A stretch of DNA of 35,883 nucleotides. It comes from SZUA-359 sp039809125 (GTDB taxonomy: Bacteria; Patescibacteriota; Saccharimonadia; Saccharimonadales; Saccharimonadaceae). The stretch lies in assembly GCA_039809125.1 (NCBI GenBank), contig JBDHUM010000007.1:1-35883 (forward strand), given 5' to 3'. The notes below the pieces were generated by a model, which worked only from the letters and a program-made list of their open reading frames with translations, searched no databases and had not been told where the DNA came from. Shown here in pieces: positions 15,077-23,592 of this stretch (the first letter of the stretch is position 1; each line of letters begins with the position of its first letter). Made by a program: the position numbers and the translations under genes.

Positions 15077-15886
15077 GTGAAAATTAATGCCTGGCTTCAA
15101 GCAGCGACTAAGGAATTTGCCGACGCTAAGATACCGAGTGGTCAACTCGACGCTGAGATTATTTTGGCACACACTATCAATCAGCACCGTACTTGGCTAC
15201 ATGCACATGGCGATGAGGATATCGATCCACGACGAAAAGACATTGCTGACGCCCGTGCTGAACTGCGTCTTGAACGTGTCCCGATTGCTTACATTATCGG
15301 ACATAAAGAATTTTATGGCCGAAGGTTTTTCGTATCTCCCGCGACACTAATTCCTCGACCAGAAAGTGAAGCATTTATCGAACTACTGAAGAAACATATC
15401 CTTCCCCACCATCGTCAATTAGTTGATGTCGGCACAGGTTGCGGCTGTCTTGGTATTACTGCCAAGCTTAAGTGGCCAGCTTTACAGGTAACGTTACTCG
15501 ATATTAGTAGACCGGCGCTTCTAGTAGCCAAAAAGAATGCCGCTGCTCATAATGTTGATGTGCAAATTTACCAAAGTGACTTGCTTGACATTTATCCTAC
15601 AAAGGCCGACATTGTGTTTGCTAACCTTCCCTACGTCGATAGGAACTGGCCACTATCACCAGACATCAAGACCGAGCCGGAAATAGCTCTTTTTGCGGAT
15701 AATGACGGATTGGCGCTTATTCAGCAATTATTAAATCAGATTCCAAAAGCCTGTAGCAGCAATGCTCTCATTTTTATTGAAGCTGACCCAAAACAACACG
15801 AAATGGTCATCAAATACGCAAAACACATGTCTCTTGATTACATTGAAACCGACGGTTTCGTTATGCTATTTCAAACAACGCCGTAG
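15077..15886 (+). CDS. prmC: Release factor glutamine methyltransferase
   Basis: Methylates the Gln of the GGQ motif of release factors using S-adenosylmethionine. It has 269 residues. An N-terminal helical domain (1-75) binds the factor, then comes the Rossmann methyltransferase with VDVGTGCGCLG at 116-126. The catalytic tetrapeptide is NLPY (183-186) rather than the canonical NPPY. The gene starts with GTG. Its stop is one base from the convergent htrA stop. The substrate RF1 is encoded just upstream. Confidence 0.92.
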   Translation: MKINAWLQAATKEFADAKIPSGQLDAEIILAHTINQHRTWLHAHGDEDIDPRRKDIADARAELRLERVPIAYIIGHKEFYGRRFFVSPATLIPRPESEAFIELLKKHILPHHRQLVDVGTGCGCLGITAKLKWPALQVTLLDISRPALLVAKKNAAAHNVDVQIYQSDLLDIYPTKADIVFANLPYVDRNWPLSPDIKTEPEIALFADNDGLALIQQLLNQIPKACSSNALIFIEADPKQHEMVIKYAKHMSLDYIETDGFVMLFQTTP

Positions 15887-15887
15887 G

Positions 15888-17066
15888 TTATTTGTATGAA
15901 TCAAGCGTCACCTTAACAGTTAAAGTTTCGCTACCCCGACGTAATGTAATCTCTATAGTTTCACCTGGCGCATACTCAGCAATCAGGCTCGAAACTCCAC
16001 CTCGTGGTCCGACATCCTTATTATTTATTTTCGTAATAACATCGCCGGATTTTATACCTGCTTTATCGGCCGGACTGCCAGATACTACTGCTTGCTCATT
16101 GTTCTCATTAAACACATAAGCACCCACCTTCACAGGCAGCTTATACTTACGGGCTAGTTCAGCATTGATCGGCAAAAATCGAACACCTAAGTAAGCTCTC
16201 TCCAGCTCTCGACCAAGTAACGCCTGTTTGAGAATACCAAGTGATGCATGAATAGGGATTGCAAAGCCGATACCCTCGGCATCCTGGGCGATAGCAGTAT
16301 TTATACCAATCACTTGACCGCTCGAATTTAGTAGAGGGCCACCTGAATTACCCGGATTGATAGCCGCGTCAGTTTGAATAAGATCAGTTAATGTTTCGAC
16401 TGAATCGCCCGCCTGAGCTTGGATAGGCCGACCAGTACCAGATACAATACCGCTCGTTACGGTATTTTCGTATTGACCAAGTGAATTACCGATCGCCACC
16501 ACACGTTGTCCAACCTTGATAGTTGTCGAATCCCCTAGTTCAGCAACGGGTAGATTATCAACTCCATCAATTTTTAGAAACGCCAAATCATTGAGCGGAT
16601 CTTGTCCAGCAAGAGAAACATCTTCATAAACCGTACCATCACTTAGCACGATCTGAATTTGCGAAGCGTCGCTAATCACATGTTTGTTAGTAATAATATA
16701 GCCGTCTTTACTGACAATAATTCCGGTACCTGCTCCCTCTTGAACAGTAGTTCCCCAATAGCCTGAATTGCCACTTGATATTTCAGTTCGAATCGAAACA
16801 ACACTCGGCGAAACTTTTTCGGCGATTGAGGCAATGTTAGTTTCTTCTTCACTACTGAGCTTGTTGCCGTCACCAACGACAGCAGGCAAAGGTGTATTTT
16901 TGTTTTTTTGGACCTGCTGATACACCATGATGCCAGCCAGAATAAGCCACAACACAGCTAACCCGATGACACTGAAAAGCACTACTTTTTTAAGAGTACG
17001 ATGTTTCTTCTCTGTATCCTCCGGTGGTTGGTTTGAGTATACTTGACTATATGGCTGTTCGTTCAC
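15888..17066 (-). CDS. htrA: HtrA/DegP-type membrane-anchored serine protease
   Basis: Quality-control protease outside the membrane. It has 392 residues: a hydrophilic cytoplasmic start, one transmembrane segment at about 28-50, a trypsin-like domain with His129 (TNKHV), Asp160 (DPLNDLAFLK) and Ser241 (NPGNSGGPLL), then one PDZ domain from about 295 to the end. This is the single-PDZ DegS/HtrA layout. The GTG start has AAGGAGG five to six bases upstream. It is downstream of a polytopic membrane protein gene by 22 bases and probably shares its transcript. No obvious terminator separates it from prmC. Confidence 0.93.
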   Translation of the reverse strand: MNEQPYSQVYSNQPPEDTEKKHRTLKKVVLFSVIGLAVLWLILAGIMVYQQVQKNKNTPLPAVVGDGNKLSSEEETNIASIAEKVSPSVVSIRTEISSGNSGYWGTTVQEGAGTGIIVSKDGYIITNKHVISDASQIQIVLSDGTVYEDVSLAGQDPLNDLAFLKIDGVDNLPVAELGDSTTIKVGQRVVAIGNSLGQYENTVTSGIVSGTGRPIQAQAGDSVETLTDLIQTDAAINPGNSGGPLLNSSGQVIGINTAIAQDAEGIGFAIPIHASLGILKQALLGRELERAYLGVRFLPINAELARKYKLPVKVGAYVFNENNEQAVVSGSPADKAGIKSGDVITKINNKDVGPRGGVSSLIAEYAPGETIEITLRRGSETLTVKVTLDSYK

Positions 17067-17088
17067 TTGGCCTCCTTTTGGCAGTGAT

Positions 17089-17865
17089 TTAAAGCAAAAT
17101 ATTTGATTGATTAAAGAAGGTAAGCAATAATGCGATTGTTCCAGCAGTAAATACCATTGGAATCATCATGTCACTTGACTTAATAACGCCATGTTCATGA
17201 TAACTTGCGTAGGCACGCGTTGCCAGAAATGTCAGTAGCGTTGCTAGTAATGATAGTTGAGTAAGCTTAAAATTTGCTGAGTTTGGAAGTGTATAGGTAA
17301 TCTGCCAGTGAAAACCAATCCACCCTAGCTCAGCTAAAATAACTCCCCAAAGAGTACTATAAAAACCTACCATTGGCTCATCATAGGCCAGCAATACGTG
17401 CCGTACTGCTGCAAATCCTAATAACCACATACAGATTACAAAGACTGCTGGGTCGCTATAAAACGCCTCAAGCACTAAAGCATTAGTACCGACACAAACC
17501 GCTGCCACTGCCTGAGCAACCACATACATACGTTTTGAGCGAGGTTTAACAAACAGTAACCAGAAAATAAATCCAAGCGTCAAGCCGATCTGGAGTGCTA
17601 ACGAACCATCGGCTGCATGAAGAAAAATAACGTGACTTATTCCCACTACCACATCAACGATATTCGCCGTTACATTCGCCAACCAAAAACGAGGACGTAC
17701 AGCAAAAATACGCCATTTACTAAGTAGCATGATACCAAGAGGTAACCAGATTGAATTAATTTGTAAAGTTACTAGAAGTAGAATGATAGCAAGAGTAATA
17801 TTGAGTGTGATATACACTACGTCACTTAGACGCGAGCGGTTTTTTTGCGACCGAAGTAAATTCAT
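17089..17865 (-). CDS. Polytopic membrane protein, unknown function
   Basis: Protein of 258 residues with about seven or eight hydrophobic segments spread over its length and a basic N-terminus (positive-inside, so cytoplasmic). No catalytic motif stands out. I do not recognise a family. It sits between an LCP ligase and an HtrA protease, which suggests an envelope role. Its ATG lies six bases after an extended -10 box, so it may be translated from a leaderless mRNA that continues into htrA. Confidence 0.7.
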   Translation of the reverse strand: MNLLRSQKNRSRLSDVVYITLNITLAIILLLVTLQINSIWLPLGIMLLSKWRIFAVRPRFWLANVTANIVDVVVGISHVIFLHAADGSLALQIGLTLGFIFWLLFVKPRSKRMYVVAQAVAAVCVGTNALVLEAFYSDPAVFVICMWLLGFAAVRHVLLAYDEPMVGFYSTLWGVILAELGWIGFHWQITYTLPNSANFKLTQLSLLATLLTFLATRAYASYHEHGVIKSSDMMIPMVFTAGTIALLLTFFNQSNILL

Positions 17866-17871
17866 ACCTTA

Positions 17872-17880
17872 ACTATACCA
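17872..17880 (-). promoter_or_regulatory. Extended -10 of the membrane protein/htrA operon
   Basis: TGGTATAGT on the minus strand, six bases from the ATG. It directly abuts the stop codon of the upstream LCP gene. No -35 match. Confidence 0.5.
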
Positions 17881-17881
17881 T

Positions 17882-19510
17882 TTATTCACTTACCTGCGCT
17901 GATGATCCTACGATAATGACAAAATCAACACCTGTTACATCAAACTGAAGCGGCGCAGTAGTTGTCGTTACTGAAAAACGCTGTTCAAGTTTTTGCTTAG
18001 TAGCCGTTTTCTTTTTAGTGACATCGTAGATTTCATAGGTCACATTAGACGTAGCTGGCGCATTGCCTGGCTCCGTTACAGTAAATCCATCATTTTCGAG
18101 TTTTGTACTCACCTTTCCAGCAAGTCCTACCTGCCCGCTAGCATTGAAAACCGCAATTACAGCCCCTTCTTTGACCACTGGGTCCGTACTGAGTGCTTTT
18201 TTGATGTACGACTGCAGCTGGGTGTAATTATATAATCCAGCAGCCGGCTGACCATTGGCGCTCATAAGCTTGTCGCCCAAAAGATCGAGCCGTTGAATCG
18301 AGGTTGCCGGTATGTCATTCGCTAAACTAAGAGCAGTCCTAATCTCAGATGTTTCAATATTGGTGCGCAAATTGCTATCAAGAGCGTCGATCAAAGCAGA
18401 TACTTTAGTAATATCGGTTAATGTACCTGTACTAAGCGCCTTTTCTCGGATTGCAAGTATAATTTTTTGCTGATTTTTTTCACGATCAAAATTTGAGTTG
18501 GCAAGCCCATACGTTGGTTCAATGTCACCTCGCGCCTGGGCTAGATAAAGTGCATGCTCCGCATCAAGCACTGCAGGTCCATTCGGATAGTCTATAAAAT
18601 GACCGTTCGGTGGGCAATTTTTAATCATTGTTGCCCTAGAGGCATAGCGATTACCACCGCGACATTTCCAGTCGAAATTACTGTCCATCACTCCTGGCGC
18701 ACCCTCACTCCCTTCAATATTGACAGTGATATCACCGACTGCCTTTACCACATCACGCATGACTGTATAGTTTACATGAATACTGTACTGAATATCGAGT
18801 CCCACAATTTTACCAAAAAAATCACGCGCTTTTGCCTGACGCTCTTTTTCAGCCGCCTCGGAATCCTCAGCGTTGACACAGTTAAAATAAGCATTGATCT
18901 TTCCTGCATAGCCAGTAAGACATGCGGTGCCGTACTCTACCTCAAGATCACGCGGAATACTAAACATGGTGGCCGTCTTTTTTTGCTGATTCACACTCAT
19001 GATCATGATAGAATCAGTCAGATAAGATGCCTCGTGGCCTGGATCGTCTTCTGAAGTACCTAAAATTAAAATGTTTGTTTGCCCCTGTGCATCTTGTTTT
19101 AAGGGCTGACTCTGAATCAAACCAAATATATTACCATTGAACACATGTGCACTTGCCAGAACAATCTTTACACCCAAATACCCGCCAACTAGTATGCCAA
19201 TTAGTAGAATACCCAAAATAATACGCTTGATAATTTTTCGTCTTGACGTATGGTGTTTGCGGTGCTTTTTTTGTTCGTCAGATTCCTTGTCGATTTCTCC
19301 GAGTGTTGCGTCTAGTTCCTGACGAGATAATCCATGCGGCGAGCTGGTTTGTAATACGGGTGCTTCTTTATTGTCTTCTCCCTGAGGCTTTAGGCCATGC
19401 TCACCGACCGTCCGCGTTAGGCCGTTATGAACTTCAGGTGATCGATCTACCTCCTCAGTTATGCGGCGAGGAATAAATCCATCAATCGATGGTTGTTTGC
19501 TACGTGTCAT
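17882..19510 (-). CDS. LytR-CpsA-Psr (LCP) family glycopolymer ligase with LytR_C domain
   Basis: Membrane-anchored enzyme that moves glycopolymers from a lipid carrier to the cell wall. It has 542 residues: a disordered cytoplasmic part to about 90, a transmembrane segment at about 94-115, and the LCP domain with NILILGTSE, SIPRDLEVEYG and KINAYFNCVN plus a later FDREKNQQKIIL motif. The catalytic Arg/Asp of IPRD are present. A C-terminal LytR_C domain (about 440-500, VIAVFNASGQVGLAGKVS) follows. The LCP domain carries an extra Cys-containing segment near the middle. Divergent from lepB. Confidence 0.9.
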   Translation of the reverse strand: MTRSKQPSIDGFIPRRITEEVDRSPEVHNGLTRTVGEHGLKPQGEDNKEAPVLQTSSPHGLSRQELDATLGEIDKESDEQKKHRKHHTSRRKIIKRIILGILLIGILVGGYLGVKIVLASAHVFNGNIFGLIQSQPLKQDAQGQTNILILGTSEDDPGHEASYLTDSIMIMSVNQQKKTATMFSIPRDLEVEYGTACLTGYAGKINAYFNCVNAEDSEAAEKERQAKARDFFGKIVGLDIQYSIHVNYTVMRDVVKAVGDITVNIEGSEGAPGVMDSNFDWKCRGGNRYASRATMIKNCPPNGHFIDYPNGPAVLDAEHALYLAQARGDIEPTYGLANSNFDREKNQQKIILAIREKALSTGTLTDITKVSALIDALDSNLRTNIETSEIRTALSLANDIPATSIQRLDLLGDKLMSANGQPAAGLYNYTQLQSYIKKALSTDPVVKEGAVIAVFNASGQVGLAGKVSTKLENDGFTVTEPGNAPATSNVTYEIYDVTKKKTATKQKLEQRFSVTTTTAPLQFDVTGVDFVIIVGSSAQVSE

Positions 19511-19522
19511 AAACTTCTACTT

Positions 19523-19528
19523 AGTATA
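19523..19528 (-). promoter_or_regulatory. -10 box of the LCP gene
   Basis: TATACT on the minus strand, 12 bases before the ATG, giving a leader of only about six bases. No good -35. Confidence 0.4.
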
Positions 19529-19586
19529 CATGGTTTTAAGCAGCGAATAAACAGTCTTGCTCATGGTAAATCACTGATTTTTAGTG

Positions 19587-19592
19587 TATACT
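19587..19592 (+). promoter_or_regulatory. -10 box of lepB, leaderless arrangement
   Basis: TATACT, seven bases before the lepB ATG. No convincing -35 and no Shine-Dalgarno site. Confidence 0.45.
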
Positions 19593-19599
19593 ACCTGAG

Positions 19600-20211
19600 A
19601 TGGAACCGAGTTTTTTTGATAAGCATCCGGGTATGCGTGATGCAGCCAATTTTGTTGTTTTCGTCGGGCTAGTGCTAATTGGTACGCTTATTCTCAATGC
19701 TTTTGTGTTCCGAAGTTTTAACGTAGTCGGGCAAAGCATGGAAGATACACTTAAGAGTGGTGATCGGCTGATCGTTAACCGCATTCCTGTTACAATTGCT
19801 CAGCTAAAAAATCAGACTTATATTCCAAAGCGCGGCGAGATTATCGTTTTTGAAAACCCGCGCTTTACGGTTGGCGGACAAGATAAATACATTGTAAAAC
19901 GAGTAGTCGCTTTTCCGGGTGAACGAGTTGTTACCAAAGATGGATCAATAACTGTATTCAACACCGAACATCCAGAAGGTTTTGACCCTGATTCCTTACC
20001 TGGTGGTGGTACACCCGGATCACCGACCAGTGGCGACTCAACAGTAGCAGTGCCTGACGGCGAGCTATTCGTAGCAGGCGATCACCGCGAAGGTAACTAC
20101 TCGTGCGATTCGCGCGGCTGCCTAGGTACTATTCCGTTTTACGATGTGATAGGTCCTGTCGGCATGCGAATATGGCCGCTCAACAAGCTCTCAACATATC
20201 CTTCTAGCTAG
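19600..20211 (+). CDS. lepB: Signal peptidase I
   Basis: Removes signal peptides from exported proteins, using a Ser/Lys dyad. It has 203 residues: one transmembrane segment at about 18-38, catalytic Ser46 in VVGQSMEDTL, catalytic Lys100 in KYIVKRVVAFPGE, and the late box GDHREGNYSCDSRG (160-173). A Gly/Pro/Ser-rich insert occupies about 128-148. It would process the secreted DUF1996 and TIM-barrel-like proteins found in this window. Convergent with parB, with one base between the stops. Confidence 0.95.
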   Translation: MEPSFFDKHPGMRDAANFVVFVGLVLIGTLILNAFVFRSFNVVGQSMEDTLKSGDRLIVNRIPVTIAQLKNQTYIPKRGEIIVFENPRFTVGGQDKYIVKRVVAFPGERVVTKDGSITVFNTEHPEGFDPDSLPGGGTPGSPTSGDSTVAVPDGELFVAGDHREGNYSCDSRGCLGTIPFYDVIGPVGMRIWPLNKLSTYPSS

Positions 20212-20212
20212 C

Positions 20213-21103
20213 CTATCCGCCAAGTTTTTTAAGTAAATTATCAAGTTCATTTTTGTTGCGAAACGATATCGCGATTGTACCACTTCCTCGCTGCGAAGCA
20301 CGAATTTTTACCGGTACTAATAGGTGTTCGTGTAGTCGTGTAGCTTCACGTTCAAAACGATGTTCAGCTTTTACAGTTTTAGTTGCAACCGCTACTTCGC
20401 TCTGTTTTTTCAAGTATGTCACTTCGGCTTCGACTCGCCTGGCCGACCAGCCTTCTTTAATAATTTTTGGTAGCAAATCAAGCGTTTTTTCTCTATCAAG
20501 ATTGATCAGCGGACGTGCCTGACCCTCCGTGAGCTGTCCAGAAGCAATCGCTACCTTCACCTGATCAGGCAAACGCAATAAACGCAGCGTGTTCGTAATC
20601 GCACTAGCCGATTTACCGCCTACTCTGCTACCAATTTCCTCCATTGTTAAGTTAAATTGGTCGCGTAACTTCAGGTATGCTGTTGCTGTTTCCATAGCAT
20701 TGAGATCTTCGCGCTGCAGATTTTCAATCAGTGATAGCTCCAGTTTATGCTGAGCACTCAAAGTTCGTACAAGGGTTGGTATTTTCTCTAACCCCGCTAA
20801 CTTAGCCGCACGCCAGCGACGCTCGCCGGCTACTACCGTAAAACCTTCAGGCTTACGAGGCGTGACAACAATCGGTTGTACGATACCGTGTTCGCGCACC
20901 GACTGTGCCAATTCAGCAAGTGCTGCTTCGTCAAAATGTTTTCGAGGCTGCTGAGTATCGGCAAAAATCTCCGATACTAAGACATGACGTAGATCACTAA
21001 CCTTTTCGTCTTGTCCAGCAGTTGGGTCAAATGACTCGTCAAGTAATTCGGTAGGGATAAGCGCTGAAAACCCGCGACCTAGGCCCGTCTTTTTAGCTGA
21101 CAC
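20213..21103 (-). CDS. parB: Chromosome partitioning protein ParB
   Basis: CTPase clamp that loads at parS and spreads along DNA. It has 296 residues: the N-terminal GLGRGFSALIP motif that contacts ParA, the nuclease-like ParB domain with QQPRKHFDE and GERRWRA (93-99), a helix-turn-helix region around 135-175, and a C-terminal dimer domain. It starts with GTG inside the last codons of parA (11-base overlap) and has a strong GGAGGT site seven bases ahead. No parS site was found in the window. Confidence 0.96.
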   Translation of the reverse strand: MSAKKTGLGRGFSALIPTELLDESFDPTAGQDEKVSDLRHVLVSEIFADTQQPRKHFDEAALAELAQSVREHGIVQPIVVTPRKPEGFTVVAGERRWRAAKLAGLEKIPTLVRTLSAQHKLELSLIENLQREDLNAMETATAYLKLRDQFNLTMEEIGSRVGGKSASAITNTLRLLRLPDQVKVAIASGQLTEGQARPLINLDREKTLDLLPKIIKEGWSARRVEAEVTYLKKQSEVAVATKTVKAEHRFEREATRLHEHLLVPVKIRASQRGSGTIAISFRNKNELDNLLKKLGG

Positions 21104-21854
21104 GTTCTATTACCTCCTTAGCCACTGCTTTATATGCTCGCGCACCTTTGCTGAAACGATCATATGCACCAATTGGTACTCCGTGACTTGGAGCCTCTGC
21201 GAGCCGAATGTTACGCGGAATTGTATGTTTAAATACCTTGCCCGGAAAATGCTTTTGGATTTCAGCGAGTACTTGGCCACTCAAAACCGTACGAGTATCC
21301 GTCATCGTGGGCAGGACACCCAGAATATCAAGCGTTGGATTCATACTTTTGCGAATCAACTTCATTGTTTCTAATAACTGCGTCAATCCTTCGAGCGCAT
21401 AAAATTCGGTTTGAACCGGCAACAATACGTACTTTGCTGCAATTAGCGCATTGACGGTCAGTAAACTGAGGCTTGGAGGGCAGTCAATGATTATGACATC
21501 AAATGCCTGCAGTTGATCAACAGCTAGCTTCAAGCGACTAAAACGTCTCCGGGCTTGAGCCAGTTCAACTTCAGTATTTGCAAGGTGCGGCGTACTGGGA
21601 GCTAGTGACAAGTTTTTATGTTCAGTATCTAAAATTACATCCGAAAGATGGCGAGTTTCAAGCATTACTTCAGTCATTGTGGCGCCAATCGTTTGCTTAT
21701 CAACGCCGAGACCACTAGTAGCATTACCCTGAGGATCGAAATCAATTAGCAATGTACGCTTACCTTGTTTGGCTATGTAATACGCTAAATTAATGCTGGT
21801 AGTTGTTTTACCAACACCACCCTTTTGGTTGGTAACCGCAATTACTGTCGGCAT
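21093..21854 (-). CDS. parA: Chromosome partitioning ATPase ParA/Soj
   Basis: Deviant Walker ATPase that forms the gradient moving ParB-parS complexes. It has 253 residues. The deviant Walker A KGGVGKTT starts at residue 11 with both signature lysines, LLIDFDPQGNAT follows (A' motif), and IIDCPPSLS is the Walker B region. First gene of parAB. It is not next to rsmG or gidA, the usual neighbours near an origin. Confidence 0.97.
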   Translation of the reverse strand: MPTVIAVTNQKGGVGKTTTSINLAYYIAKQGKRTLLIDFDPQGNATSGLGVDKQTIGATMTEVMLETRHLSDVILDTEHKNLSLAPSTPHLANTEVELAQARRRFSRLKLAVDQLQAFDVIIIDCPPSLSLLTVNALIAAKYVLLPVQTEFYALEGLTQLLETMKLIRKSMNPTLDILGVLPTMTDTRTVLSGQVLAEIQKHFPGKVFKHTIPRNIRLAEAPSHGVPIGAYDRFSKGARAYKAVAKEVIERVS

Positions 21855-21881
21855 GTTTATCTCTGCCCTCTCATCCCTATT

Positions 21882-21890
21882 ATTATAGCA
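21882..21890 (-). promoter_or_regulatory. Extended -10 of parAB
   Basis: TGCTATAAT on the minus strand. Inferred start near 21875, giving a leader of about 20 bases. The -35 is weak (TACAGT). Confidence 0.55.
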
Positions 21891-21925
21891 TGCTCACGCT
21901 TATGACTGTACTGTAGTTTAATTAA

Positions 21926-21964
21926 AAATATTCCTTCGTATTAATCTAGAGCGAAGGAATATTT
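21926..21964 (-). terminator. Terminator of rplU
   Basis: A 13-bp perfect inverted repeat (21926-21938 and 21952-21964, core ATTCCTTCG) with a 13-base loop, followed on the minus strand by TTAATTAA. It sits 15 bases after the rplU stop. Confidence 0.75.
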
Positions 21965-21979
21965 GCCGACATCCACTAA

Positions 21980-22300
21980 CTATTTTTTGCTACTCTTGCC
22001 AATAGCACCCACTGTGATACGACTGTACTTCTGGCGATGTCCGATTTCTTTATGAACACGTTTTTTTGCTTTATAGCGAATCACTCGTAGTTTTTCACCT
22101 TTTACTTCTTCATCTATTACCTTGGCTTTGATGCTTACCCCGCTCACCAATGGAGTACCAACGGTCGATTTATCGCCGTCGATCAGCATAAGCGCGTCGA
22201 GAGTGAGCTCTTTAGTTCCTTCCGGGAGGCGGTCCACCAGGAGGGTCTCTTTTTCACTGACAATATACTGCTTGCCAGAAATTTTAACGACTGCTTTCAT
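21980..22300 (-). CDS. rplU: 50S ribosomal protein bL21
   Basis: Large-subunit protein of 106 residues, normal length. MKAVVKISGKQYIVSEKETLLVD opens the family barrel, and YKAKKRVHKEIGHRQKYSRITV carries the RNA-binding motif near the C-terminus. GAGGA lies before the ATG. It has its own promoter and terminator, so it is transcribed alone; the usual downstream partner rpmA (bL27) is not here. Confidence 0.96.
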   Translation of the reverse strand: MKAVVKISGKQYIVSEKETLLVDRLPEGTKELTLDALMLIDGDKSTVGTPLVSGVSIKAKVIDEEVKGEKLRVIRYKAKKRVHKEIGHRQKYSRITVGAIGKSSKK

Positions 22301-22334
22301 AATTTCCTCTGTTAGTTAATAATCAATCTGGACT

Positions 22335-22363
22335 ATTATAGCAAAATACACCTGTGTTTACAA
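22335..22363 (-). promoter_or_regulatory. rplU promoter
   Basis: Minus strand: TTGTAA (22358-22363), 17 bases, TATAAT (22335-22340) preceded by TGC. Start near 22328. Confidence 0.7.
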
Positions 22364-22383
22364 CTCGTCACTAAGTATCGTTT

Positions 22384-23247
22384 CTATTTGCCGTCTCTCT
22401 GCCCTTTACGATTTGTCGCAATTGTTGCATCTGCAACTGCATTATTTGCTCGAAGCCACCCGCTAGGACTACCACATTCCATGTACTCACCCTTTATTGT
22501 TGCGACCGCAATGCTCCCACCAGTAGCAACATAAGCGTTGATCGCATCAGTTACCTCATACTCACCACGCACTGGATTAACCGGCAATGTTTTTGCTAAC
22601 TCAAAGATTTTTTTTGGAAAAATATAAAAGCTCGAGTTGTTAAGATTGCTCGGCGCGTCTTCAACGCGAGGTTTTTCGATAATTCGTACAAAATTATCAT
22701 CACTATCTTTTTCGATTATGCCAAATTTTGGAATATCTTCTTCAGGTAGCTCATTGCCATACAGGCCTGCAGACAATCCTTTTTCATTAACGATCTTTAT
22801 AAGTTCAGCCGCGCTTGACCCACCATCATTTCGCCAAAAGAATTGATCACCCATAATGACGAGGGCTGATTCATCTTTGTTAATAAATTCATTTGCAATA
22901 CCTACAGGAATACTTGTGCCATATCCGCCAGTACTCGGCTGAGTAATAAAGTGAATATTCACACCGGAAAGTGGAGCAATGCTTTCAAGTAGCTGAGTTT
23001 TGCCTTTCTTTCTTAGATAATCATTGAGCTGGATATTGCTGCGGTAGTAGCTCTGAATCTGTGAGCTTTGCTCACCCACCACGAAATATATTTCCGTTAT
23101 ACCTGCTTTTATAACGTCTTGTACTACATAGTCAATCACAGGACGCGTCCCAACGGGTAGCATCGACTTCTCGATTGCTTTAGTAATAGGTAGCATGCGA
23201 GTACCCCAACCTGCTACAGGAATAACTGCTTTGGTAATCGATTTCAT
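22384..23247 (-). CDS. galU: UTP-glucose-1-phosphate uridylyltransferase
   Basis: Makes UDP-glucose for glycan and envelope synthesis. It has 287 residues, typical of bacterial GalU. The opening motif is AVIPVAGWGTRMLPITKAI with KSMLPVG after it, where most GalU have PKEML. VIMGDQFFW is the metal and sugar-nucleotide site, and GIIEK and EYEVTDAI are family motifs. A TACACT box seven bases before the ATG and the lack of a Shine-Dalgarno site suggest a leaderless mRNA (weak evidence). Confidence 0.92.
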   Translation of the reverse strand: MKSITKAVIPVAGWGTRMLPITKAIEKSMLPVGTRPVIDYVVQDVIKAGITEIYFVVGEQSSQIQSYYRSNIQLNDYLRKKGKTQLLESIAPLSGVNIHFITQPSTGGYGTSIPVGIANEFINKDESALVIMGDQFFWRNDGGSSAAELIKIVNEKGLSAGLYGNELPEEDIPKFGIIEKDSDDNFVRIIEKPRVEDAPSNLNNSSFYIFPKKIFELAKTLPVNPVRGEYEVTDAINAYVATGGSIAVATIKGEYMECGSPSGWLRANNAVADATIATNRKGQRDGK

Positions 23248-23254
23248 ACACTCT

Positions 23255-23260
23255 AGTGTA
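23255..23260 (-). promoter_or_regulatory. Possible -10 box of galU
   Basis: TACACT on the minus strand, seven bases before the ATG. No -35 match, so weak. Confidence 0.3.
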
Positions 23261-23291
23261 CTAGATCTGAACCTCGCTGGCTATCTCTATA

Positions 23292-23558
23292 TTATTCGTC
23301 GTCAAATTTGAACCAATCGGGATCATTTTTGATGTCATCCTCGACGCCACTCCAAAACTGCTCTAGCTCGTTAGTATCTGGCGATGGGGTGAGTGTCCAG
23401 GTGTCATCGTGAGTTATTTGTTCACTATCAATCGCTCTAGTCAGCTCGTCATCATCACTACTGACAACACTTAGCTGCATAGATCGTGAATGCAGAGAAG
23501 GAAAATGAATTTGGTGGTGGGTTTTTAATCGTAGCATATTTTTTTTAATTGTTACCAT
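23292..23558 (-). CDS. Small acidic orphan protein
   Basis: Protein of 88 residues. The first 27 or so are basic and His-rich; the remainder is strongly acidic, ending DPDWFKFDDE. No Cys, membrane segment or known family. The ATG at 23558 lies five bases after a TAATAT box, so the mRNA should be leaderless. A second Met at residue 8 is an alternative start. Coding status rests on the promoter fit and the open frame. Confidence 0.5.
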   Translation of the reverse strand: MVTIKKNMLRLKTHHQIHFPSLHSRSMQLSVVSSDDDELTRAIDSEQITHDDTWTLTPSPDTNELEQFWSGVEDDIKNDPDWFKFDDE

Positions 23559-23563
23559 CTTTC

Positions 23564-23592
23564 ATATTAGCATAAATAATATAAAAAGTCAA
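23564..23592 (-). promoter_or_regulatory. Consensus promoter of the 23558 orphan gene, leaderless arrangement
   Basis: Minus strand: TTGACT (23587-23592), 17 bases, TAATAT (23564-23569), then GAAAG and the ATG. The TGA stop of the upstream zincin gene is part of the -35 box. Confidence 0.75.

Noticed and set aside
18554..19054. Open frame of 166 codons antisense to the LCP gene
   Set aside because: The LCP domain motifs are unambiguous on the minus strand; this is a shadow.
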